Part shown: positions 1-6,547 of the stretch, piece after piece
How the letters are laid out: each line of letters begins with the position of its first letter
Position numbering within the stretch: position 1 is the stretch's first letter
From: Planctomycetaceae bacterium
GTDB taxonomy: Bacteria > Planctomycetota > Planctomycetia > Pirellulales > Pirellulaceae
Length of the DNA: 13,757 bases
Reading direction: 5' to 3'
Assembly (NCBI GenBank): GCA_002702965.1
Contig: PADE01000168.1
Location: 25,062 to 38,818 of the forward strand
Program-made: the position numbers and the translations under genes
The notes under the pieces: generated by a model
The model's input: the letters and a program-made list of their open reading frames with translations, nothing else
Told to the model about the DNA's origin: nothing
The model's database searches: none

Positions 1-434
1 CCGATCTGCAGGTCCCCGCTGGAATGGACCGCGAACGGACGATCCCCCGGCGTCGTGAAACGATCGATACCGAGATAGGGCAGGTGGATTTTTCGGTAAC
101 TGGCGACGCATCCGTCGGGTCCCACCAGCGCACAGGCATTGAACAGTCCGCGGGCGTCCGCCTCGAGCAGGCCGTAGACGGCAAACACGCCCAGACGCCG
201 GCAGGTCGCCGCCAGTCTCTCGGTACTTGGTCCGGGAATCGTCTCGGCGTGCGCGGCGGCTTCCTCCAGACTGTCGAAGCAGTACCCGCTCAGCGCGCAT
301 TCGGGAAACACGGTCAACGCCGCACCTGCCGCGGCGGTTGTTGTCAGCGTCTCTTCCATCCGCGCCAGGTTCCCACCGCTGTCGCCCAGCCGGACGTCCA
401 TCTGCGCGCCGGCGATCTTGATCGAGTCTGCCAT
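1..434 (-). CDS. Carbon-nitrogen hydrolase (nitrilase superfamily), N-terminal part, cut by window edge
   Basis: The - strand reads an open frame from an ATG at 434 to the window edge (about 144 residues). It begins MADSIKIAGAQMDV, the usual first beta strand of nitrilase-superfamily amidohydrolases. The catalytic glutamate is visible at about E45 in FPECALSGY, and the catalytic lysine at about K115 in YRKIHLPYLGIDRF. The nucleophilic cysteine should lie in the missing C-terminal half. Members hydrolyse non-peptide C-N bonds (nitriles, amides, N-carbamoyl compounds) in the cytoplasm; the exact substrate cannot be told. A good ribosome binding site, GGGAG (446-442 on the - strand), lies 7 nt before the ATG and supports this start. 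No signal peptide is seen. The gene is divergent from the DUF3500 gene across a repeat-bearing spacer. Confidence 0.9.
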   Translation of the reverse strand, partial: MADSIKIAGAQMDVRLGDSGGNLARMEETLTTTAAAGAALTVFPECALSGYCFDSLEEAAAHAETIPGPSTERLAATCRRLGVFAVYGLLEADARGLFNACALVGPDGCVASYRKIHLPYLGIDRFTTPGDRPFAVHSSGDLQI

Positions 435-802
435 CGGTAGGCTCCCGGCCAACGATCGTTGAAGTTGTGGTCCGGCTGACGTTCGGCGGCCGGCCGGGGA
501 GTCGATTGTAGCGGTCGAGCGGCATCGTACCAGCGAGGCTGGGAGTCACTCTCGGGGAAACCCGCAGCTGCGGCAGGTTTGTGTGGCACGGTGCCGCGGG
601 CTATATTGTCAGCTCGCAGCGGTTGGCTCGCGATTGTCAGCTCGCAGCGGTTGGCTCGCGATTGTCAGCTCGCAGCGGTTGGCTCGCGGCGGCCGGATCA
701 TCTTCGCGGCCGCCAATGAATCGCGCTGGGCCGAGGGCATCGACAACGACTGCTCTGACACAGCAGTTTACCGATCTTTCCAGACAGGAGTAATTTCCTC
801 TG
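435..802. other. Divergent intergenic region without a gene
   Basis: This 368-base spacer separates two divergent genes and must hold the promoters of both. Its one clear structure is the array of three 28-bp repeats at 605-688. A TATATT hexamer at 602-607, touching the start of the array, could be a -10 element for the + strand gene, but the hexamer at -35 distance (TTTGTG, 578-583) matches the consensus poorly. Short open frames run through the repeats in several phases; because the unit length is not a multiple of 3, each copy changes frame, and none looks like a protein. Confidence 0.6.
605..688. repeat. Three perfect 28-bp direct tandem repeats
   Basis: Three identical abutting copies lie at 605-632, 633-660 and 661-688. 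Each unit begins ATTGTCAGCTCGC and ends GGTTGGCTCGCG. The hexamer GCTCGC occurs twice per unit with 14-bp spacing, so it recurs every 14 bp across the whole array, at 612, 626, 640, 654, 668 and 682. The two 14-bp half-units match at about 8 of 14 positions, suggesting an older 14-bp duplication followed by recent 28-bp amplification. There are no spacers, so this is not a CRISPR. It sits between two divergent genes and may be a variable-number repeat or a set of protein binding sites; function is unknown. Confidence 0.95.
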
Positions 803-1864
803 ATGACTTCGCTGACTATCAAGACTCGCTCGAAGTGGATCGTCCCGTCTCTGTTATTGCTCACCGCAGCGGGAGGCTGGTCGTATTGGCGCCAGGTCAA
901 GGTGGGCGAGGGAATGACCGCCGCCGCGACCAAATACCTCGCGTCGCTGGACGAGAAGCAGCGCAAGATCTCGCAATTGGATTACGCGGATACGAAACAG
1001 CGCGTCGGTTGGCATTTCATTCCCAAGGACCATCGCAAAGGGCTGCAGATCCGTCATATGAACGAGCCGCAGCGCGCAGCGGCCCAGGCACTGGCGAAGA
1101 GCTGCCTGAGCGAAATTGGCTACGGTAAGGCTCGAAAGATTATGCAGCTCGAGAGTTTGCTCGACGCCCTGGAAGAGAACAGCCGCTTCGCCCGTGATCC
1201 TCTGCGTTATTATTTTTCGGTGTTTGGAGAACCCAAAGCCGACAGTCGCTGGGGATTGAGCATCGAGGGTCACCACCTGTCACTGAATTTTGTGGTCGAC
1301 AAGAACGAAGTAATCTCCTCGACTCCCACCTTCTATGCCACCAATCCAGCGACTGTGATGGACGCTTATCCGGGTGACCACGGGGTCAAAAAGGGCACCC
1401 GCGTCCTCGACAAGGAAGAGCGATTGGCCTTTGACCTGGTCAATGCGCTCTCGGCCGAGCAGCGCAAGGTGGCGATCATCGCCGACAAAGCGCCCCGCGA
1501 AATTCGCGCCGCAGGATCGATGCAGCCACCGCAAGATGCGGCGGTGGGAGTCCGTTATGGTGATCTGACGGACGAGCAGAAGGCTCTGGCGCGGCAGATC
1601 GTCGGTTCCTATCTGGAGAATGTTCCCCAGTCGGTCCGCGAAGCGCGGCTCAAAGCGATCACGGATGCTGGTGCGGAGAGCGTGACCTTTGCCTGGGCGG
1701 GGGCGACCAAGCCGGGCGTCGGGCATTACTACCGTTTTCAGGGATCGACGTTCCTGATCGAGTTCGTCAACACCCAGCCGGATGCGGCGGGGAACCCGGC
1801 CAATCACATCCACGCGGTCTGGCGCGACATGCGAGGTGACTTCGCCCTGCCCGTCAAACCCTGA
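803..1864 (+). CDS. DUF3500 family protein with N-terminal membrane anchor
   Basis: 353 aa. After a basic N-terminus, residues about 12-28 form one hydrophobic segment (WIVPSLLLLTAAGGW), either an uncleaved anchor or a signal sequence, so the rest should face the periplasm or cell surface. The body matches the DUF3500 family as I know it: FGEP at 141-144, W150 followed by IEGHHLSLNF near 154-163, and a C-terminal GHYYRFQG (from 307), NTQ, NHIH (334-337) and VWRD (339-342). The conserved His residues could bind metal, but no biochemical function is established to my knowledge. AGGAG at 786-790 lies 12 nt before the ATG, a somewhat long spacing. The next gene starts 71 bases after the stop on the same strand and may be co-transcribed. 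Confidence 0.85.
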   Translation: MTSLTIKTRSKWIVPSLLLLTAAGGWSYWRQVKVGEGMTAAATKYLASLDEKQRKISQLDYADTKQRVGWHFIPKDHRKGLQIRHMNEPQRAAAQALAKSCLSEIGYGKARKIMQLESLLDALEENSRFARDPLRYYFSVFGEPKADSRWGLSIEGHHLSLNFVVDKNEVISSTPTFYATNPATVMDAYPGDHGVKKGTRVLDKEERLAFDLVNALSAEQRKVAIIADKAPREIRAAGSMQPPQDAAVGVRYGDLTDEQKALARQIVGSYLENVPQSVREARLKAITDAGAESVTFAWAGATKPGVGHYYRFQGSTFLIEFVNTQPDAAGNPANHIHAVWRDMRGDFALPVKP

Positions 1865-1888
1865 CCGGTCGTTTTCCGTAAGGCCATT

Positions 1889-1913
1889 GGGCAGCGGCGC
1901 TCGAGGTCTGCCC
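1889..1913 (+). other. Small inverted repeat between the DUF3500 gene and the next gene
   Basis: GGGCAG (1889-1894) and CTGCCC (1908-1913) are perfect 6-bp arms around a 13-nt loop. The structure lies in the 71-base gap of a possible two-gene operon, 11 nt before the AAAGGA ribosome binding site of the downstream gene. No U-tract follows, so it is not a standard terminator. It could be a processing or attenuation element, or chance in GC-rich DNA. Confidence 0.3.
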
Positions 1914-1935
1914 GGCGGTCCACAAAGGACGGCCC

Positions 1936-3213
1936 ATGAAACGGTTGCTTGCAAACTGCCTGGTGCTGCTGTTGACGTCGGGGCTTGCGACGGGTCAGCG
2001 CCCTCGAGGGTCGCCCAAGCGGCTCGCGGTCGACGTGGTGAGCGTCAAAGGAGGTCCGCAACTTTTCGGGGCGGTGCTCTCCAGAAGTGCGGACGGGGGT
2101 CTGACCATGGCGGTGGAGCGCGCCTGGTTGGAAAAGACCTATCCCCGCTATTACCAGGAGTTGGCAGCTGGCGAGCGGGCCTTGGCGACGGCCGCCCGGG
2201 AAGGGCTGACACGACGGATCGAGCGTTGGCAGCGTCGCCGCAGTGAAGATGCCAATCTCGTCCTGTTCCTGCGCGAACAGGCGCAGCAGGTCGCCAAACC
2301 GCTGGACGCGGCGGCGGCCACCACCAGCCAGTTTGTGATGATCGAATTGGCCGCCGGCGAAGTCCGCAACGTCTTCCGGCAACCGCCCCGGCAGCGGCGG
2401 ATCGCGGAACTGGCCTGGGCGCTGCGGCTCGACAACGTGACGACCCGGACCGCCAACCATTTGCAGCGCGAACTCCAGAAGCGCGAGGTCGATGTGGCCA
2501 AGGCGCCCCAGCTGGCCGATCGTTTCGGAACGCTGCCCCAGGGCGAACAAGAGTGGGCGGCGCGGATGGCGCTGGTTGAATTTCGGCTGCGCAAAAAACT
2601 GACTTTCCAGGGCGAAGGGGAGTATGTGGCGCGCACCGGAAGTGGTGCCGACAAGGTCGATTTGAACGATCTGGTGAATCAGATTGTGGGGCAGCAGTTG
2701 GGTGCTCAGATCACGGATATCCTGGGCGGCGATGTGGCCAAGCGTCCCAAAGTCGAGTGGCGCAAGAAGGTCATTCGCGAGGCGGAGTATGAAGGGGTAA
2801 GTGGATTCATGGTGTCCCGCTTGATGCGCGATTTCCGGCGCACCGACAAGGGGTTTGTCTTTCCCGACGCGGCGGTCGTGGAGCTTTCTTTCTTTGCCAA
2901 AATGCCCGATCGGTCGTGGCGCGTGGTCTGGCGTCATCAGGAAAAACGCGTAGCCCGTACGGTCGACCCGCGTCGCGCCGAGGCGGTCGCGGCGGCTCCC
3001 CGTGTGCGGACGGTGATGGAGTTCATGAAAAAGCTGGGGTTGGCCGGGAACGAGAAGGTGGTCGATAGCTTGTTGGCCTTCGGAGCGGCGACGATGGCCG
3101 CCCAGGAGGCGGGGAATCTCGCCTTCGGCCGACTCTTGTTGCGCCACACCCAGCAGCTCGACGGGCCGCCACTGACCTTGGCCGCCGCGCCTCGCGTAAA
3201 ACGCGATCGATAA
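1936..3213 (+). CDS. Secreted protein of unknown function
   Basis: 425 aa. I do not recognise a characterised family. The N-terminus MKRLLANCLVLLLTSGLATG is a clear Sec signal peptide, with likely cleavage near residue 20 (ATG|QRP). Cys8 is not preceded by a lipobox, so it is probably not a lipoprotein. The mature part starts with a short beta-like stretch (VVSVKGGPQLFGAVL), then an Arg/Glu-rich helical region (about residues 70-120), a mixed middle with QPPRQRRIAELAW, and a C-terminal half with alternating beta-like segments. There are no obvious catalytic motifs, repeats or metal sites. AAAGGA (1924-1929) sits 6 nt before the ATG, a strong start signal. It follows the DUF3500 gene and is convergent with the cytochrome fusion. 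Coding is supported by the signal peptide, the ribosome site and a long uninterrupted frame. Confidence 0.8.
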   Translation: MKRLLANCLVLLLTSGLATGQRPRGSPKRLAVDVVSVKGGPQLFGAVLSRSADGGLTMAVERAWLEKTYPRYYQELAAGERALATAAREGLTRRIERWQRRRSEDANLVLFLREQAQQVAKPLDAAAATTSQFVMIELAAGEVRNVFRQPPRQRRIAELAWALRLDNVTTRTANHLQRELQKREVDVAKAPQLADRFGTLPQGEQEWAARMALVEFRLRKKLTFQGEGEYVARTGSGADKVDLNDLVNQIVGQQLGAQITDILGGDVAKRPKVEWRKKVIREAEYEGVSGFMVSRLMRDFRRTDKGFVFPDAAVVELSFFAKMPDRSWRVVWRHQEKRVARTVDPRRAEAVAAAPRVRTVMEFMKKLGLAGNEKVVDSLLAFGAATMAAQEAGNLAFGRLLLRHTQQLDGPPLTLAAAPRVKRDR

Positions 3214-3239
3214 CACCGACGGTGCGCGGGTCGACCCGC
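3214..3239. terminator. Possible hairpin terminator between convergent genes
   Basis: The 84-base gap between two convergent genes contains two adjacent small dyads: CACC-GAC-GGTG at 3214-3224, directly after the + strand stop codon, and the 14-bp perfect palindrome GCGGGTCGACCCGC at 3226-3239, which can fold as a 5-bp stem with a TCGA loop. Neither is followed by a T-run on either strand. They may help end transcription from either side, but they do not meet the usual intrinsic terminator pattern. Confidence 0.3.
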
Positions 3240-3297
3240 CCCAGAGCCTCGCGTCCACCGCCCACCTGTTCGCCGTCCGCTCGCTCCGCAACGGTGG

Positions 3298-6258
3298 TCA
3301 CTTCAGCGAGGCCAGGAAGGCCACCAGGTCAGCGACTTGCTGGGCGGTCAGATCGCGCAGTAGCAGTTCGGGCATGAGCGATTTTCGCTGGCGCACTAGC
3401 AGTTCCACCTCCTCCGTGGGGACCTTGTGGATCGCATTGCGGGCATCTTTGAGCCAGACTTCCGCGCTGGTCTTTTTGTCCAATAGGCCGCTGAGAATCT
3501 GACCGGTGGCGGTCTCCAACAGGTAGGGAACGTACTTGGGTTCCATGAACTTGGATGGCTCGAGGATGTGGTCTAACAATTGGGCGCGGCTGTATTTCTT
3601 GCCGATCTGGTTGAGATCCGGACCTAAAATTTCCCCCTGTTTTTCGATCCGGTGGCAATTCTTGCAGGCGGCCGCGGGGTTCTTGAAAAAGACATCGCGC
3701 CCTCGCTGGACGTTGGCCTCCTGGCGGAGAATGGCCCCTCGGTCGACGACGGTTCCCAGTCGTTTGACGCGCTGATCGGGGGGGAGGAAACGCTCGAACA
3801 GGTCGCGGACTTCGGTGGCTGGGTGTTCACGTGTCGCGGTCAGGACCTGCGCACGCAGGGACGGTTCGGGGTGGTGATCCAACCATCGCAACAATGCCAA
3901 CGCGCCGCGCGTGGTGGCGGTTAACGCGGTGATGGCCTCGGTTCGCGCGGTGCCCGAAGGGGCGGCGAGTTGTTCGACGAGCACCTCGCTTGGCGCGCCG
4001 CGCGGCGCTGGGTGGGGCGCCAGGCCCGCGATCCAATCGTGGATCATGTCGGCCGCGGCCCGGTCGACATGGCCGGACCCGAGCCGGGGCATACGGCCCC
4101 CGCCGAGCTTGGAGATCCGATAGAAGAGGACCGATCCGAGTGGATCTCCCGGCGCGATGATTCTGGCGCTGGTGATTCCAAAAGTCCCCTGGCTGGGGCG
4201 GATCCCTAGCGTCCCGGTGTTGGCCAGCGGTACCGAGTGTGACAGCGCTATGTTGGCGGCTCCTCCCGCATTGAACTGATGGCAATGGGCGCAATTGACA
4301 TGCAGGTAGGATCGCGCGCGGCGATCCAGACTCTGGCGCTCATCGGTCGGGTTGACCAACGGAAGATCGGGGGGGCGCTCAGCGGGTGTTCCCAGTTCCA
4401 GCCAGCCCTCGGCGTGCAACCGCGCTAATTGGGAGACGGTCTGGCCCGCGACCCGGACCAGCTGGTTCCATTGGGCCGCGTCGACCGCGAGCGGCGAAGC
4501 CGATTGGATTCCAAATACGGTCGTTCTCGCCTCCACCCAGGGATTGTGGCAGAGCAGGCATTCGGCACGGCTGTGCACCCGCCAGGTCGAGCGGCCCGCA
4601 GCCGCCAGAGGGTCGCTCCGCGGCAGATCGAGGCCGCCGGTGGGCGCCAACTCGGCATCGGTCTGAGCGTCATTCCAGACGTAGGTGTAGGGCCGCCAGC
4701 TGTGCTCTTCGCGGTGCAGGAGTTGGGTTTCCAGCAACCGCTCGTGGCCGCTGTCGTTGGCCTCCAGACGGATGGTCTTGACCAGCACCGAGCCGTCGGG
4801 GAACTGCCAGCGCCCGGCGCCGTCGGTTGCGATGTAGTCCCGGCCTGGAATTGCCAGCCACCGCTGCGCTTGCGCATGATCGGCCCAGGCCGGACTGTTG
4901 ATTTGGTACGGCAGGACCCCCGGGGCGGGCTTCTGCTCGGGAGTCGAGGCGAACAGCCCGGTCTGACTCAGCCGACGAGGAAAATCGGCGCTGCGGTCGG
5001 GCTGCTGATTCTCCTCGATCTGGAAGATCTGGCCTCGGTAGTCGACGAGGTACAACTCTCCGGCGAGGTCCTCCCCAAAGGCGACTAACTGCAGCGGCGT
5101 GTGGGCCAGCTCTTGATGCCAGCTCACCTCTTCCCCGGAGAGTCTCGCTCCCCACAGAATGCCGGTCTGGAAGTCACCGTACAGATAGGCCCCGACAAGT
5201 TCCTTCAGGCGTCTGCCGCGATAGACGAAGCCGCCGGTGATCGAGGCGGCTTCGGAATGTGGATGTTGGATGGTCGGAGGCAGGATGGGGGTCGGTCCCG
5301 GAGTCTCTTCGGGGTGCACGGGCTGGGGCCCTTCGGTGATGCTCCACCCGTAGTTGCCTCCCTTCTTCACCCGGTAGATCATCTCCCATAGCTCCCAGCC
5401 GACGTCTCCCACCCACAGATCCCCGGCGACTCGATCGAAACTCATTTTCCAGGGGTTGCGGTAGCCATAGGACCAGATCTCGCCGCGCGCGCCGGGCACC
5501 GCGACCAGAGGGTTGTCGGCGGGGATCGCGTACTGGCGGTCCCGATCGCGGCGATCGACGTCGATCCGCAGAATCGAAGAGAGCAGATTACTGACATCCT
5601 GTCCGGCGCGGTGCACGTCGGGCGGCGCCGGTCCGGAAGCATCACCGGTGGAAATGTAGAGATAGCCGTCGGGCCCGAATTTCAGGCAACCGCCGTTATG
5701 TCCCCCGGACACCCAGGTGAGGATCGTCTGTGCGCTGGCTGGGTCGATCCGTGGGGGCTGCGCGCCATCCGTGGAGAAGCGGACGAGGCGGCTTCCTCGC
5801 GGATTGACACCACTCAAGGCGTAGCAGAGGTAGACGTAGTGGTTGCGCTGATAGTGGGGGTGAAACGCGATCCCGTAGGCGGAGATTGGTTGCGTGTGCA
5901 GTTTTCCCAGATCGAGGACAATCTGCGTCCGCGTTACCTCCCGGTCGACCGCGAACGCATGCAATTGGCCGTCCTGTTCCAACAGGAACAGGTTTTTTTC
6001 CCCAGGCGCGCAGGTGAGCGCCACCGGTTTCTGGAATTTCAATTCCGTAAAGGCCACCGCCACGCGGTACGGGGGTGGCGGTTCGGGGGATCCGATCAAT
6101 CGCGACGTGGTCCAGGCAAGCGTACGGCGGGAAACGGGTCCACCCGGTGGATCGTTCTTTGAGCTGTCCTGCGCGGCCGTGGGAGACGCCAAAACGATGG
6201 CCAGGAGCCAAGTTGCAGAGATTGGGAGACGGTTCGATTGTCGCCAGGGGGCCAGCAT
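3298..6258 (-). CDS. PQQ-type sugar dehydrogenase fused to multi-haem c-type cytochrome domains
   Basis: 986 aa from the ATG at 6258, chosen because it gives a signal peptide (hydrophobic run PISATWLLAIVLAS, cleavage near TAAQ); a GTG at 6309 would add 17 residues. Residues about 60-420 are a glucose/sorbosone dehydrogenase propeller with AYGIAFHP, GGHNGG, KFGPDGYLYISTGD, YGYRNPW and GGNYGW. Next is a region starting FPRRLSQTGLF and containing VLPYQINSPAW, like the SO2930/HNE_0200-type dihaem cytochrome family, with haem sites CLLCH (567-571) and CAHCH (656-660). After a HEAT-like helical linker comes a C-terminal module like the planctomycete haem-binding domain TIGR02603, with CKNCH at 865-869. 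It probably oxidises a sugar or alcohol in the periplasm and passes electrons along its own haems; the substrate is unknown. No Shine-Dalgarno sequence precedes the ATG. Confidence 0.9.
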   Translation of the reverse strand: MLAPWRQSNRLPISATWLLAIVLASPTAAQDSSKNDPPGGPVSRRTLAWTTSRLIGSPEPPPPYRVAVAFTELKFQKPVALTCAPGEKNLFLLEQDGQLHAFAVDREVTRTQIVLDLGKLHTQPISAYGIAFHPHYQRNHYVYLCYALSGVNPRGSRLVRFSTDGAQPPRIDPASAQTILTWVSGGHNGGCLKFGPDGYLYISTGDASGPAPPDVHRAGQDVSNLLSSILRIDVDRRDRDRQYAIPADNPLVAVPGARGEIWSYGYRNPWKMSFDRVAGDLWVGDVGWELWEMIYRVKKGGNYGWSITEGPQPVHPEETPGPTPILPPTIQHPHSEAASITGGFVYRGRRLKELVGAYLYGDFQTGILWGARLSGEEVSWHQELAHTPLQLVAFGEDLAGELYLVDYRGQIFQIEENQQPDRSADFPRRLSQTGLFASTPEQKPAPGVLPYQINSPAWADHAQAQRWLAIPGRDYIATDGAGRWQFPDGSVLVKTIRLEANDSGHERLLETQLLHREEHSWRPYTYVWNDAQTDAELAPTGGLDLPRSDPLAAAGRSTWRVHSRAECLLCHNPWVEARTTVFGIQSASPLAVDAAQWNQLVRVAGQTVSQLARLHAEGWLELGTPAERPPDLPLVNPTDERQSLDRRARSYLHVNCAHCHQFNAGGAANIALSHSVPLANTGTLGIRPSQGTFGITSARIIAPGDPLGSVLFYRISKLGGGRMPRLGSGHVDRAAADMIHDWIAGLAPHPAPRGAPSEVLVEQLAAPSGTARTEAITALTATTRGALALLRWLDHHPEPSLRAQVLTATREHPATEVRDLFERFLPPDQRVKRLGTVVDRGAILRQEANVQRGRDVFFKNPAAACKNCHRIEKQGEILGPDLNQIGKKYSRAQLLDHILEPSKFMEPKYVPYLLETATGQILSGLLDKKTSAEVWLKDARNAIHKVPTEEVELLVRQRKSLMPELLLRDLTAQQVADLVAFLASLK

Positions 6259-6294
6259 AGCACGTCGGGGGTGAGGGTTCAGGATCGGGTCAGA

Positions 6295-6316
6295 CACGGC
6301 GGCGGACACCGCCGTG
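6295..6316. other. Perfect 8-bp hairpin in the divergent spacer
   Basis: CACGGCGG (6295-6302) and CCGCCGTG (6309-6316) are perfect arms around a 6-nt loop. For the - strand cytochrome fusion this lies 37 nt upstream of the chosen ATG and covers the alternative GTG start at 6309. On the + strand a T-rich run (6324-6333) follows after about 7 nt, too far for a standard terminator, and no + strand gene ends here. It may be an RNA structure in the leader of the - strand gene. Confidence 0.45.
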
Positions 6317-6336
6317 CAGCGCCTTCTTTTTTTCCC

Positions 6337-6366
6337 AAGCGGCCGGTCGCAGCGCGCCGGCCGCTT
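6337..6366. other. Perfect 10-bp inverted repeat in the divergent spacer
   Basis: AAGCGGCCGG (6337-6346) and CCGGCCGCTT (6357-6366) are perfect arms around a 10-nt loop. A T-rich run precedes it on the + strand, so on the - strand an A-rich run follows it. It therefore fits a terminator in neither direction. Lying between two divergent promoters, it could be an operator, or a leader hairpin of the - strand cytochrome gene in tandem with the hairpin at 6295-6316. Confidence 0.5.
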
Positions 6367-6458
6367 GCGAACTTACCGCGCCAGCGGGAACTTGGCCACT
6401 CCGCCGGGATGTTGCAATGGCCCCGCTGCCGGGGGTGGCGGTGCAGGGCAGGAGGACG

Positions 6459-6473
6459 CCGCGCTGAGCGCGG
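6459..6473. other. Short hairpin upstream of the FGE-like/PQQ gene
   Basis: CCGCGC (6459-6464), loop TGA, GCGCGG (6468-6473). It directly follows an AGGAGG (6450-6455) that has no start codon at a suitable distance. It may be part of the untranslated leader of the + strand lipoprotein gene, 75 nt before its ATG. This could be chance in GC-rich DNA. Confidence 0.25.
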
Positions 6474-6547
6474 ATCTTGATCTGGACTGGCACAACGCTC
6501 ATGATGTGCGGCGCAGGACATCCCCTTCCAAGTAACCGGAAAATTCC

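Noticed and set aside
605..688. CRISPR array
   Set aside because: The 28-bp copies abut directly with no spacers, and no cas genes are in the window.
1804..3291. Long open frame on the - strand opposite the secreted protein gene (495 codons)
   Set aside because: It is a GC-rich antisense shadow with low-complexity Arg/His/Gly/Pro-rich sequence and no domain, while the + strand frame has a signal peptide and a good ribosome site.
6259..6309. GTG start at 6309 for the cytochrome fusion
   Set aside because: It would put 17 residues before an otherwise normal signal peptide and lies in a hairpin. The ATG at 6258 gives a standard export signal.
6450..6455. AGGAGG as a ribosome site for a small upstream gene
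   Set aside because: No ATG, GTG or TTG follows within the usual distance.
6489..6503. Sigma-54 type promoter (TGGCAC) upstream of the lipoprotein gene
   Set aside because: The -24-like half is present, but the required GC of the -12 element is not at the correct spacing.
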